Shown here: in pieces, positions 1-13,940 of the stretch
How positions within the stretch are numbered: the first letter of the stretch is position 1
How the letters are laid out: each line of letters opens with the position of its first letter
Assembly (NCBI GenBank): GCA_036245805.1
Contig: BTRK01000001.1
Coordinates: 7,192,001 to 7,256,000 of the forward strand
DNA length: 64,000 nucleotides
Source: Pristionchus mayeri
Lineage: Eukaryota > Nematoda > Chromadorea > Rhabditida > Neodiplogasteridae
Direction of reading: 5' to 3'
Program-made: the position numbers and the translations under genes
Notes under the pieces: model-generated
Seen by the model: only the letters and a program-made list of their open reading frames with translations
Told to the model about the DNA's origin: nothing
The model's database searches: none

Positions 1-95
1 ATCTCTCTCCCTCCCAATTTCATAATCGTTTCGCAATCCGGACATACGGACACACACATACTGCTCTTTATATATAGGTATAGATTCTTGCGAGT
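1..95. repeat. Dispersed repeat end, second copy at 37868-37955
   Basis: The first 95 bases closely resemble 37868-37955. Both begin with a CT-rich ATCTCTCTC run, contain GTTTCGCAATCCGG, and end with CTTTATATATAGGTATAGAT in the same orientation. The shared ends suggest the terminus of a transposable element or MITE. Here the copy is cut by the window edge and lies in an intron of elp-3. Confidence 0.5.
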
Positions 96-195
96 AGTCT
101 TGCAAACTATTCCAAATAAAATATTTTCGAAACTTTTGCACAGTTTCTGCTGTTTCCTATCCCACAGTACTCCCTTTACCGTACTCCTACCGTAC

Positions 196-3076
<2,881 letters not shown>

Positions 3077-3335
3077 CTCGAGAGACGATCGACAACTGAC
3101 GGTTACTGTACCTGGAAGAGACAGATTAGGAATACAAGATCATTCTCGACATCCCATCAAGACAGCTGAACTGACATAGTGGCAACAGAAACTGCAATCT
3201 ACAGGGCGTGAACTAGTGTGGCAAAAACAGTTCACGGATATCCGATTTCCGATCTCTTTCGAATCACCCGCACCAAGCGTCACGTCCCGCGCACTCTCGA
3301 CGGCTGACCCGCCTTCAAGCGCGCGAGCCGTTTTT

Positions 3336-3455
3336 TCGGCTCGAAAACGGCACTACGCCGGATGAGAACTATGACGTCATGCCGTCTTTAATATATCAAA
3401 GGCGGCATGACGTCATTGTTCTCATCGGACCTAGTGCCCTCGAAAACGGGTCCAG
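3336..3455. repeat. Near-perfect palindrome (foldback MITE)
   Basis: The sequence folds on itself around about 3393. The arms read GATGAGAACTATGACGTCAT on the left and its near reverse complement on the right, and extend outward to GGCACTACGCCGGATGAGAAC and GTTCTCATCGGACCTAGTGCC. A related palindrome lies at 13203-13272, and a GTTCTCATCCGGCCTAGTGCC end lies near 55292-55312, so this is a small dispersed foldback family. Confidence 0.6.
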
Positions 3456-4048
3456 GAGATAGCGCGCCTCGTTGTGATCTACCATTCCCGTCTCGGGTGC
3501 GAGCCATTTTTGAACCGCTCCGAAACGGGCTAGCCGTGGGAAGGCGCGGCACGCAACGCACGTAGCGAGTTATTCGGGATATTCGAGCCGCCGAGTTGAT
3601 CAAAATGTTGAGCTATTGAGCTTTTTTTCAACCCTAGTGTGAACATCAATTTTTGTCGAAGTTCACGATGCATTGACTTGCCTTTAGACAAAAGACAATT
3701 TTAATCACAGATAGACTTCACGCCAGAGACGTGTCAGATTCAACCGAATCTCATCAAAATTCAAAAAAGGCAAAAAAAAGATTTATCCAATTAGTAGCAA
3801 TTAGTAGCAATTAAAAGATCAACAACACTCCAATTGTGATGGAACAGTAATCATATTTCAGCATCCACAACACTTACAAATGTAATCTATCTTACAACGA
3901 AATTATGTAAGTGCTGGGGTACGGCAGATCACTGGGAGATACACTAGACTATATACGGTAGCGATCAGAAATCACTTCTTGGGACTAATATTACACTTTG
4001 TACAAAGGTGTTGGAGTGAAGCAGCGTGGAGACCTCGGCGACGAGGAG

Positions 4049-4223
4049 CTAGTTGAGCTTCTTGAATCCGGTGTCCTTGGAGTACTCACGGATTCAGCGA
4101 CGGCACATACCGTATCAGTCCATTCTTGCGGATCAGTCCATGGTGATTTGAGCAGAGTCGGATAGTGCGCGATCCGTGCCCGTAGTTACGAGGGTGCGAG
4201 TATCAGATGTTGGCGAAACCCAT
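4049..4223 (-). pseudogene. rps-29: rps-29 (ribosomal protein uS14) pseudogene
   Basis: Read on the minus strand from the ATG at 4223, the sequence encodes a decayed uS14. MGFAN is followed by an in-frame TGA, then [13 protein letters not shown], then [11 protein letters not shown] 4-nt insertion (TACGG region, about 4107-4114) shifts frame, and MCRR is followed by a second in-frame stop where a zinc-binding Cys is expected. [13 protein letters not shown] and a TAG at 4049 complete the frame. The length (175 nt) is 4 nt more than the normal 57-codon gene. No intron is present. A block of upstream sequence accompanies it (see 4224-4503), so simple retroposition of an mRNA is not the only explanation. 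Confidence 0.88.
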
Positions 4224-4503
4224 TTTGATGCGGAGCTCAAACTGGTGGTAATTAAACGGTTCGTGACTTTCAGCGCGTTCCCGTCTTACAATGTTGTCTG
4301 CTTTTCCGTTTTGAAAAAATTGTTTAGCCAGAATTTTTCGCCTTTTGCATCTTCACTATACCCGCATCATACTCGCTTCATCTTCTATTAATGTAATCAT
4401 AAGCAATGCAGAGGAAATCACAACCTCGACTGCGATTTTAATTCAAATTCATCATTTTCACCACCCCGCATTTCCGCGTTTCACGTCTTCTACTAGTAAA
4501 GAC
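4221..4503 (-). repeat. rps-29 upstream block, copy 1 (paralogous to 5630-5899)
   Basis: This roughly 280-bp segment aligns with 5630-5899 in the same orientation. Shared blocks include GCGGAGCTCAAA, AACGTTGTCTGC-like and ATTTTCAC.ACCCCGCA sequences and the end TCTTCTACTAG. It starts exactly at the CAT complement of the rps-29 pseudogene start codon. It is therefore probably the old 5' flank or promoter of an rps-29 copy. Confidence 0.6.
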
Positions 4504-4545
4504 AGCGAGGACCATGAATAACTGCTTTCTAATTTTACTGATCAC

Positions 4546-5497
4546 CTCAAGTAGCTTGATCATCTGCAGCACGTCTCCGTAGAAGCCAGACGTTGTGAGC
4601 ACGATGTTGTCCGAGCTGTGAATATTTGTATTTGTAAATTTTCGTACAAAATTTGAGAAAGGAGCTTCAACGTAGGGTCAATTTACGTTGCTTAGGCTCG
4701 GCTTGGGAATAGGGTAAAGCTTAAAAGTAAAGAAGTTCCTAATTACTTGAGCTACTCACAGCGCGTGGATCTTGTCCACCTTTCGATTGATGACGTTGAT
4801 GTCGCCCGCTGTCATTCTCGTATCCGATGCAATGACGACGAAGTTATCGCCAGCGATAGCGGCAGTCGATCTAAGGAGATATAATACGTGATATAATAAG
4901 AGATAAGGAAATATGTTGTATCGTTGGGTTTGCCCTTACTCACAAGATCCTATGCGTCACTCGCTTCCTCCCCGTTAGGGACAGATAGTGGCTACTTTAT
5001 CCCCTTTGTTATTAGGCATTTCCAAATAAACTCGCGTGTGCTCAACTGTCCCCTCCGGAGTTGAGAGGCAAGGACACAATAAACACTTTTAATATAACTT
5101 GAACAAGGACACAATCCGCCTCATACCACGGTTTTTGGATTTAAATATCGACGTTTTTCAAGACTAAGATGCCAAAATATTGCACTAAGTTAAAGGTTCT
5201 ACGAGTAGTCCATGTCCATAAAGATTTTCTTGTAAAGTAAGGCAAGCGCGTCCACTCACCCTCCCTCCATCGAATAGGGGTTCCATCGTTGACGCTCGAT
5301 CAGACGAGCACTGCGCCAGTCCGGCCCGAAGTCAGTTAGACGTCGGCGAACGCCGCCTGTTAACACAAATCATTTAATAATAATAATGAGAAGAGAAAAA
5401 AAGAACGGAAAATTATTTCTCCTGCGTGCGCAATACAATTATTCAATATCTCGAGCTTCTCGTTAATTCGCCCCCGTATCTCACGTGTTGCAGTCAT
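4546..5497 (-). pseudogene. pbs-6: pbs-6 (proteasome beta-1/PSMB1-type subunit), 5' part only
   Basis: Four minus-strand exons join in frame: 5497-5485 (MTAT), 5356-5260, 4870-4760 and 4615-4546. They give DFGPDW, RWNPYSMEGG, then the Ntn-hydrolase strand STAAIAGDNFVVIASDTR and SGFYGDVLQMIKLLE, the order found in PSMB1/pbs-6, a non-catalytic beta subunit of the 20S core. Splice sites and phases are canonical. Only about 95 of about 250 residues are present. No later exon is found between 3077 and 4545, where the rps-29 block starts 43 bp after the last exon. It looks like a 5' gene fragment, truncated by or duplicated with that block. A far-downstream exon outside this reading cannot be fully excluded. 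Confidence 0.8.
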
Positions 5498-5629
5498 GCG
5501 ACAAAACGAGACAAGCCAGGATAGTGCAATAGTCGTCTACTGCATGTTTCAAACCATATTTTCACATTAATAACATTTGCCGGCCCGTTATGTAGCTTTC
5601 TCCTACCTTCTACTCTACCGTATTCCCTC

Positions 5630-5899
5630 CATTTTGAGGCGGAGCTCAAATTAGAGCAATTAAACCGTGCGCAACTTTCAACACGATCCCCTTATACAAC
5701 GTTGTCTGCGTTCCCGATATGAAAATATGTTTTAAATGTGTCGTCGTTTGCATCATCACTATGCCCATCGCGTCATCCTCAATTAATGTGGGCAAAACGA
5801 TTGCAGCGTCCATCACACCCTCGATTTCAATTTCAATTCAAAATCACCATTTTCACAACCCCGCACTTCCCCGTTACACATCTTCTACTAGCCACGACG
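5630..5899 (-). repeat. rps-29 upstream block, copy 2
   Basis: This is the second copy of the block at 4221-4503. It also begins at a conserved CAT (reverse ATG) at 5630-5632, but the following minus-strand codons no longer resemble rps-29 and stop after five codons. It lies upstream of the pbs-6 fragment. The long plus-strand ORF through this segment has no recognisable protein features and is probably chance. Confidence 0.55.
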
Positions 5900-7085
5900 A
5901 AACTGCTGACAGCAATCTCGCTTTCACATCTCGTACAATAATCCTTCTTATCTCATACAGCACCTATTCCTCTGCAGCAATTCTAGTGCACTATTTTCAC
6001 CTCTCTTCTCGTTCTCCTCCATCACCACCGGAAGCGAGTGGGCGCACTTCTTCTGCTATCCGTATCCCTCCAGGAAATCGATCACGAGATCGAGAGGAGT
6101 GCCTGAGAAAGACGAATGTATGTTATCAACACTTGAAGTACCGTATCCACTCCTCCTTTCCTAATCCTACCCTTATCCTCTACTCTAGTTGTCTGGTACT
6201 GCCGTAATCTCACTCCCTTAACCTCCCGTCAACTAACCATCTCTCTCAGCTGGAATGCCGGAAGTGTTGAGTGGAGGAAGGAGATCGTCAGTAGATTCAG
6301 TATGTCATGAAGTGAGTCTCCTGAGAAATATTTAACTATTTTAGTGAGCTGAGGACAGAAATCATTGCCCTTCCCAGCGGAAGAAGTTATGAAAACGCAT
6401 TGCTACATGAACCTGCAAGGAAAAAATGCCGCTTTTTCGGTAATGTTGTTAAAATATAAGTGTTGAAATAGAATAGTTAAGATTGATCAGAATAACTACA
6501 CTAACGATTGAACGTTACAACACCAACGTATTTTAGATACCTAATCGCAGCACAAAACCACAGGGAGATACGAATTCAAATATATTGGTGTTTCGATCCC
6601 CAATCTGGATGAAGTGTATTGCACACCCTCGACACCATGTGCTCTAAAAAAACAAGTGCGGCACGAAACCACAAGGACCAAATCCGCAAAATACTCGAAA
6701 TTATCGCATTTCAGCCGATGCTTATTGAAACAAAGCTGTTTATCCCTCTCTCTTTCTCTGGCTGCCCCGCCATTCCGTTAATTCCCTCGCCTCTTATAGC
6801 CCAAGTGCGGCACGAAGTCACAATGCCGAAAAAATCCGGGGCGTGAACTAGGAAAAACCCTACGCACTTTCACCATTACTTATTTGAAAAAATTCACACA
6901 CTACCACCGAATAGACAAAGATTGAGCGCGCGATACTGCGAGATCCCCTCCCTTCTCACACGTGTTCCTCCCTCTGCTCCTCGAAGAGTCCATTGTTGAG
7001 TGTCCATCATCGAAGGATGAGCATTCGACGAAGCCGGAGAGAGAGACGGCCATCTGAACAATATTGATATTACTGAGGCTATGAG
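5900..7085. other. No recognisable gene
   Basis: I see no conserved reading frame here. Two splice-bounded stretches near 6070 and 6250 have in-frame stops. Several TACCGTA/TACGGTA motifs occur. Confidence 0.4.
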
Positions 7086-7153
7086 GTAAAAGGTACATCC
7101 CGTCTTCGAGAAAGGGCATACGGGAGTACACTGCTAGGCCAGTGACGGTCATC
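7086..7153. repeat. Dispersed repeat, second copy at 20933-20997
   Basis: The segment with GGTACATCCCGTCTTCGAGA and ACTGCTAGGCCAGTG matches 20933-20997 at roughly 80 percent by eye. The first copy is open on the minus strand, the second is not, so it is treated as a dispersed repeat fragment of unknown class. Confidence 0.4.
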
Positions 7154-7366
7154 TTATATTTTTATTTCCGCGGCTATACAAATTTAGAGAATTTGAAATA
7201 AATATTGCACCGTTATTGTCTAACCCCGGTTCTGTATTTGTAACTCACAATACGCTATCGAGCATGTGCCTTGTTCAACTTGAGAAAAAAATGCGTAAAA
7301 GCTCTTCAAACTCGTCAGCACACTTTCAACAACAAAATTGAAGCCTTCTTGTAGCATGATCTCACC

Positions 7367-8401
7367 AATAGCCGTCCACGCCGGCGGCGACACAGCAACC
7401 ATGAATGGGGTCATGGTTTTTTGGCAAGTAATGGGAAATCTAAAGCAATGACAGGCCGAGTCAAGGCACCACTTTATCATCTACAGCGCCCTAACTGGTA
7501 TTTGGCGGCTACCATAAAACGAACTACCGTAATCTGTGTGCTGTACGCACACCAAACGGCAGAAGAAAAGTCCGAAGATGGCAGGCAAGGATCGCAAACG
7601 CTCGGCTGTCATACCGCACCCTAGTCACTGTAGCCAAATTAGGTATAATCATTGGCTATCGTAAACTGACCTTAAATTTTTAAAATGCATTAAAGTAATT
7701 ATTTACTTCGACATCGACTTTAACAAAAAATTATTAAGGTACCCTTAACTACAGTAACCTGGATAAGGTGCACGTGTAAATTTCGTCCGAATTCGCACAA
7801 TTCGGTGTGGCGACCGGATTCTCATCTGTAAATTGGTTACGGTAACTACGGTAAGGTATGACAGCCGAGTTTTTGCGATCCTTGTCCGGCATCTTCGAAT
7901 TGCTTTCCCGCCCTTTGGCGTGCGTACAGTACTCAGATTACGGTAGATTGGGCTACGGTAGCCGACGAATACAAGTACCTTGTAGGGTTGGCTAAACGAT
8001 AACGATATAACAATATCGCGACGCGCGCGCGCCCCTCCCCCGCCTCTCTAAGCGAATCGCTAGCGATATCGCAACCTCCCCCAGTCGCTCTCTCCCCGCG
8101 AACTCCGCCCCCCCCCCTCTCTCTCCTCCTGCCCCTCCCTAACCCGGCGCGATTAGTGTGCGCGGCGAAGTCGTAGCGATATCGCTTCCCTCAGCGCCCC
8201 TCGTAGCGATTCGCTACAAACGCGCGCGCCCGTAGCGATATTGTTTTCTCCTCGCTACAAGTCAGCGATTCGTCAGTATCGAATGGCCAACCCTGGTACC
8301 TTGGGTCGACCTGGTATGGCTTAGGATTCCTCTCTAGCTGCCAAAAAAATCATGACCCGGGGTTCCTGGTTGCTGGATCGCCGCCATCGAGGACAGCTAT
8401 G
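7367..8401. mobile_element. CATAG-family TIR/foldback transposon, non-autonomous
   Basis: The element is flanked by a perfect 8-bp duplication, ATCTCACC, at 7359-7366 and 8402-8409. Its left end (AATAGCCGTCCACGCCGGCG) and the reverse complement of its right end (CATAGCTGTCCTCGATGGCG) are related. Both continue through a shared GACCCC/GGGGTC block to a T-rich TTTTTTGGC. It has no transposase. It contains a nested inverted repeat (7524-7945) and a GC-rich array of GCGATATCGC palindromes (about 8000-8280). 8-bp duplications are typical of hAT elements. Confidence 0.75.
7524..7945. repeat. Inverted repeat nested in the 7367-8401 element
   Basis: The left arm 7524-7612 starts TACCGTAATCTG and contains GCAAGGATCGCAAA. 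The right arm 7856-7945 is its approximate reverse complement, ending CAGATTACGGTA. The spacer of about 240 bp is AT-rich. It looks like a smaller foldback element inserted into, or forming the core of, the larger one. Confidence 0.6.
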
Positions 8402-8639
8402 ATCTCACCCCATGAGCATACGTTTAGCATGCTAACCCCGTCCTTAACTCTGTCCAGATGCTAGGTTATACGGCGCATCCCCTTGTACATCTATCTTTCG
8501 TCAGCGATACTCTATTATGTTCACCTCCAATACCAGAGGGGTAGGAAAAAAATAATTTCTATCACCGCGTGGATTTCCGCTTCGCGGCTTGGAATACTCA
8601 CGTCACGCTTAGTGCCCTTGATCACTGAGTACATTCGGG

Positions 8640-9640
8640 GATATTTGCTAACCACCTGTTGAAATCACGGCGTTGCTCGATCACTTTTCGCCAACCCTCA
8701 TATTTCATGTTACAGCAGCAACATAAAGAAAAACGCAAAAAAAGTCGGAAACTTTACAGAAAAAAACCTATGCCACCCAGGCCATTCGCGTTTCGCAAAA
8801 TTTACTTCCCACAGAGGGCTCTTTGTCGTACACTGCTCCCAAATTCCATTGAGGCTTCAATTGAAGTATTTAAGTCAAGCTCGCTCACCCGCCCTCATCG
8901 TTCCATATCCAACTTAGTATTCAAATCATTTAGAAGCACTTGCCCTTCTATTTACATTAAATCATTTACCACCTATGTATTACCCAATCTTGAATATTGC
9001 TCCATTATTTGGAATCCCGTTCATAGTGTTGATCTGACAAAAGCTATTGAAAGAGTCCAACGCGATTTTACTCGACGAATATATGCGCGCTGCAACCTTC
9101 CCAGTGTTTCTTATCGCCAACGACTCATTGACCTCAATCTAACCACTCTTGAGCGACGCAGATTTGTCATAGATATTATGTTCCTTCACTCAGTTATTCA
9201 TAGAAGATGTTTGCTTGATACATCTCCTCTTCTCGTTATTGCCCCTATTCCTCGTTCTCTCCGGAATTCTCACAATCTTAGAATAATATTACCATTTATA
9301 CCCACCCATTGTCGGACTACAGTTGTATCGCGTACAATTGCTACATGGAACTCTTTACCTGAATCCGCAATATTCTTACACCCTGAATCATTTCGTAACT
9401 TTATCTGCTCCCAACCCCCTTCTTTCTTCCCCCAGTCTATCATTAAAGCATGGCTTGATCTATGATCTATAACCCATCCCTCGCCCACTCCCTCTACAGA
9501 CCCCTACCCTACCCTTGCTGCCGCAAGAAACCCGATTCGACAACGTCGACGGACATCCGTCTATTGTTTTTTCATCTCGCCTATTACTTGCATATCCCCT
9601 TTGACGGAATAAATAATGAATGAAATGAATGAATTGACTC
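8640..9640 (+). mobile_element. CR1-like LINE, 5'-truncated 3' end
   Basis: An open frame at about 8810-9465 encodes the C-terminal end of a non-LTR reverse transcriptase. It includes YVLPNLEYCSIIWNP, IERVQRDFTRRIYARC, YRQRLIDLNLTTLERRR and WNSLPESA, the arrangement that follows the RT thumb in CR1/Jockey-group ORF2. The catalytic RT and endonuclease are absent, so it is a dead 5'-truncated copy. The 3' UTR ends in a short AATGAATG-type repeat at 9610-9640. The same C-terminal signature appears in the nearly complete copy at 60-64 kb. Confidence 0.85.
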
Positions 9641-10690
9641 GTCCGTCGCCGTCCGTCCGTCCGCGGAGGCGCGGACACGCGCAGAAGTCTGCAGCCGGTC
9701 GATCGAAGCCGCAGTGGAAAGAGAAGAGAGGCGCCTGCAATAAAATGTAATGTACGAGCCACTTCCACGTAAACAATCATCCAATCACTGGCTGAATTTC
9801 GTCATACCCTTCTTCTTTCTCATTACACCAGTAACATACGTAAAAAAACGGAATCAAGGTGGGGCCATTGCCCTAAAACAATGATTCGTATCGCCTATGG
9901 CATTCTCGCTTCGCAACTGATATTACTATTGTGGTTGTTGACCAGCTCTGGTCTAGTCTTCCATCGCCGTCGGGAGCCGGCCGATCGAGGCTGCGTACAG
10001 AGTAGAAAGAGATGCGCCTGCAATGAAACACGATGGTGAGAGGATGGAACACTTGCTTTTATCGGCAATAGCATCCGCGCTTCGCTACTAACATAACTAC
10101 TATACTTGCTTACCCGCTCTGGTCTATTCTTCCATCGCATTCGGGAGACGGCCGATCGGGCTGCAGTCGGGAGGGAAAGAGACGCCTGCCAAGGAATGTG
10201 ATGCTAGAACTATTAGTTCTGACAATCAAACAGTGATCCCAGTAATTGAGTATTGTTACACATTCCCTATTCCCGTCGCACCAGTCAGCATGTGTAAAGA
10301 CAGCAACAAGGTCGTGGAAACGTAGCCCTAAAACACCCACCTGTATCGCCTAGAATTTTTGCGCTTCACCATTGATATTACTTTCGAAATTTCAGCGATC
10401 TATGATCAATCGAAAGCACTGCATTTACTAAATAACCAGCTTTGTCTTTCTCCAGTAGATACAGTAAGTGCTTGCTCCATAAATGGACCAGGTGCTATCA
10501 AGTTTCTTTGCAGTCATACATATTCCACAACCACCCTAACACTGTTTATTGAATAAATATAATCGTTAAACTAACTGGGCTCACCCGTCCTCCTCGACTC
10601 ATCCAGTGCAGTCATCAACCGGCGAATTGAGGCTGCAGTCGGTGGAGAAAGCGACAAGCCTGAGGGTGGGAGGTAATAGCTGAGGGGCTG
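9640..10690. repeat. Degenerate tandem/interspersed repeat block
   Basis: A motif around CGGCCGATCGAGGCTGCAG followed by GAAAGAGA.GCGCCTGC recurs near 9690, 9960, 10140 and 10615. Flanking blocks with CCCGCTCTGGTCTA and ATTCTCGCTTCGC also recur. The spacing is irregular, so this looks like an old segmental array. No coding function is seen. Confidence 0.5.
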
Positions 10691-12549
10691 CTTTTAGTTC
10701 CCGAATCAATTATGTTCACGCTACTCAAAGAGATCGTAATGAGCGCAATAGTAATATATATAGTGAATTTAGCGCGCAAAAGGAAGGTAGAGTGCACTTG
10801 TAAACACCAGGTAGGCAGTCAATGACAAGCACGCTCATAACTGCTGAAGATCTATATTATTTACCTTGGCTAACGGCTTAGGGCCATATTTTTAATAATA
10901 TTAAGCATAGTACCGCGATAAAGGGGGTAGTAAAACACGGAAACAAAGCAAATATGGCGAAATGTTTGCTAAGTTACCTCCTCTCCACTTTTCCGGGTTG
11001 GCAGCATCAGCACCACAGTACCGCCTGTCAACGCCGTCACTTTTCGCAGCTGAATGAGTGCTAAATTAAACAAAAATATCGCAATTACGAATCAAAAGCT
11101 CGGTAAAATGAAAAATACGAATTCAAACGGCAAAGCCGTACTAGAGAGCCGGAAGAAAAACAAAAGTTTGACGATTTCTTACAGAACTCAATCATGAACT
11201 AATTTTATTTTTGAAACCGGATGTTCACGGGTACCCGCGGGTTTTCTGGCATAGCTTGGCAAGGCAATATTTTGCCATATTTGAGCCTAATTTACTCGAT
11301 GTTTCTTATGTCTGGTTCTTTCACTCGTATTACCGGTATTTACTTCAGACAATGGCTAGGGGACTCACTCGATTGCTCCTGTTTATAAGCGTTTACATGG
11401 AGTTTCGGAGCGATTCGTGCGCAACCACTGGTGAGTACTTTTTTCAAATATTATTTCAACCTTTTCTGGTCGAGTGAAGTGGCTATCACTCAAACTCTCA
11501 GGACCAAACCGTCATCGCCACAAACATCCGAACCTGTTGGAGTGAAAGCGACTGAAAAGGCGCGAAGAGCCACTCGATTCTGTTTGTCACGGGTTTCAAG
11601 GTATGCGAGTGCCTGTTTAAAGTGTCCCAACATCCACGTAAACTGTTTTAGCTTGCACGCGCGTCGTGATCACGAAAAAATTAATGAGAGGGCGTGCAAA
11701 AGGCGTGTCGGTAACTGACCGAGTGTCCCAGTTTTAACTTGTAAAATTTGCCTTTCTTTTCTTGTTAGCGGCCATCAATATGTCAACATTAGTTAAAGCT
11801 AAGGTTAAGGCACTGGTATAGAAGCCCGGACTAGCCGCAAAGAAATGCTCTGTCCCCGGGCGAAAAGAGTTTGTCGCCGCACATGATAGCCTCAAGGTAA
11901 GTTTTACCGGGCTGGCGCTGCACCTAATACCTTCATCGGTACCCCGATCTGGGCTTTTATGGAAGTGCGTGGACAGAACATCCCTCTCCTGGGATGGAGG
12001 CCGGACAGCTGCCCCCTGGAGAGATCTTTTCACGGACTGGTTCTGGCTTCTACAGCAGTGCTGCCCTTCCCTCTGACCCTCGCGCCTGTAAACAACTACT
12101 CCTACGATCTAGTAAACAACTTTATTACATGCCACAAGCGCAGGCCTTTCACGTGAATTCACATCTATACCTCCTTCCCGAAAACGGCGACCCGCAAAGC
12201 GGGGAGACCCAATCGTTGCTTACCGCGTAGGCTAGAAGCATGCTCAGGCGTCAAAATAACACTGTTCAATGCGATAAGGACTAATAGCAAATAAGGAGGT
12301 GAAAACAGCTTAACGAGTCGACCTTTTTAGCTTCTCGGCAGCTCTGAAACGAGTTGTACAGGTTACTTGGTCCGCGCGTCGCGTATCGCGCTCGCTGCTC
12401 GGATTTTCGATAATCCGAAAGTGGATAACGCGCCGCGACCCGCGACGCTCAGTGCGGGTTATCCGAAAGAGAGGGTCCACAACAGGATATCCATGAGCTA
12501 TGTTCACCACTTTAGTAGCAACGGTTAGACTCAAGGGAGGTTGCGCCGT
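10691..12549. other. No recognisable gene
   Basis: The open frames here have no recognised domain. One stretch at about 11775-11895 is bounded by plausible splice sites but contains a stop. An AAGGAGGTG-like purine run near 12293 has no significance in a eukaryote. Confidence 0.35.
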
Positions 12550-13063
12550 AATATGAGTGGCTCCATAAGTACTGATTCTACGTCGGCGAAGTACGGCGCA
12601 TCTTTTGAGCCTACTTTCGAGTCTCTATCACATAGTTGGAAAAATGCCAAAAGGTATTGCATTTGTACAAAAGTTGCTCTCATACCCTTGTATGGCAATA
12701 CAAGTGGATCCATAAGTACTGATTCTACGTCGGCGAAGTACGGCGCATCTTTTGAGCCTACTTTCGAGTCTATCACATAGTTGGAAAAATGCCAAAAGGT
12801 ACTGTATTTGTATAAAAGTTGCTCTCATACCATTGTATGGCAATACGAGTGGATCCATAAGTACTGATTCTACGTCGGCGAAGTACGGCGCATCTCTTGA
12901 GCCTACTTTCGAGTCTCTATCACATAGTTGGAAAAATGCCAAAAGGTAATGCATTTGTACAAAAGTTGCTCTCATACCCTTGTATGGCAATACAAGTGGA
13001 TCCATAAGTACTGATTCTACGTCGGCGAAGTACGGCGCATCTCTTGAGCCTACTTCTAGACCG
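12550..13063. repeat. 145-147-bp tandem repeat, about 3.5 copies
   Basis: The word CCATAAGTACTGATTCTACG begins at 12563, 12710, 12855 and 13002, giving periods of 147, 145 and 147 bp. Each unit contains GTCGGCGAAGTACGGCGCAT and TAGTTGGAAAAATGCCAAAA. Copies are very similar, so the array is recent or homogenised. Because 147 is divisible by three, minus-strand frames stay open across units (a 49-residue period with DAPYFADVESVLM). No known protein matches this, and coding is unlikely. Confidence 0.85.
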
Positions 13064-13202
13064 GCTGGCCTAAATTTTGTTAAAGCGGAGTCCGAGTACG
13101 TGAAATGTTTGCTTGACACTTAAATGTATAGGAATCATTGACGCGGAGAGAATGAAGATATTGTATATTTGTTTAAACACTGGACCAGCAGGAAGTCAGG
13201 GC

Positions 13203-13272
13203 GGGTGAGAACTACGTCGTCATGCCGCCTTTGACATATCAAAGGCAGCATTCGGTCATAGTTCTCATCAAA
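13203..13272. repeat. Palindrome related to 3336-3455
   Basis: The arms GGTGAGAACTACGTCGTCAT and ATTCGGTCATAGTTCTCATC flank a CCTTTGACATATCAAAGG centre. The same design and words occur at 3360-3432, which identifies a second copy of that foldback family. Confidence 0.55.
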
Positions 13273-13940
13273 CATTGTTCCCGCAGGAACTGCGTGCCTC
13301 GCTAGGGGAATACCTTTACGTTTGCAGACGACCCTCGGCGTCAAGTGGGTGCTTCCGGCAGTTTTCTCCCCGACTCTCCGCTTCCTGCATCAGTACTTCC
13401 TATTCGTCAGCGTCTTGCTGCAGGTGAGAATTGAAGCTCTACGATAGTTTGGCGATAGTCTCAAAGGCGCAAAGACATACGAATTAATACTGTGCTGATC
13501 ACGTAATTGTGCTTTCCCCCTAGTGAGGACGCGGAGTGATCGGAGAGTATGGAGTGACTCCATTGGAGTCCCTTCAATCCTGCACTCTCTGCGCGCGGTT
13601 TATCTTTCTTCAATTCCCGGACTCTCTGTGCGCGGTCTATCCAGTGAGAGAGCGTATCAAATGTTTTGCAACCACCAGGCGGAGAAAGATTGTTATTATC
13701 GGGATCGTCGAACGATTAAAATATCTGTGAGACACAGGGGTGATTGGAGTTGTGAAGTGAAATGTATGTGCAATTTCAATGCTGAGCCTATGTTTCAGTG
13801 TGGGTAGACAACGGTAATCGGATCGCTATAACAATCACAGTAGAGCAATAACGGCTTGTAAATATAGTAATACTGGCTCATCGGGTTTCCTTTAAAATTC
13901 AAAATAAAAACATTTGTTTTCTAAATTTAATCATGTTCAG

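Noticed and set aside
5719..6207. 162-codon plus-strand ORF
   Set aside because: It runs through the duplicated rps-29 upstream block, is Ser/Pro-rich with no domain, and its paralogous segment at 4.2-4.5 kb is not open.
12285..12300. AAGGAGGTG ribosome-binding-site-like sequence
   Set aside because: The window is eukaryotic. Shine-Dalgarno pairing does not apply.
12628..13119. 163-codon minus-strand ORF as a repeat protein
   Set aside because: It arises from a tandem repeat with a period divisible by three. There is no start context, splice support or known homologue.
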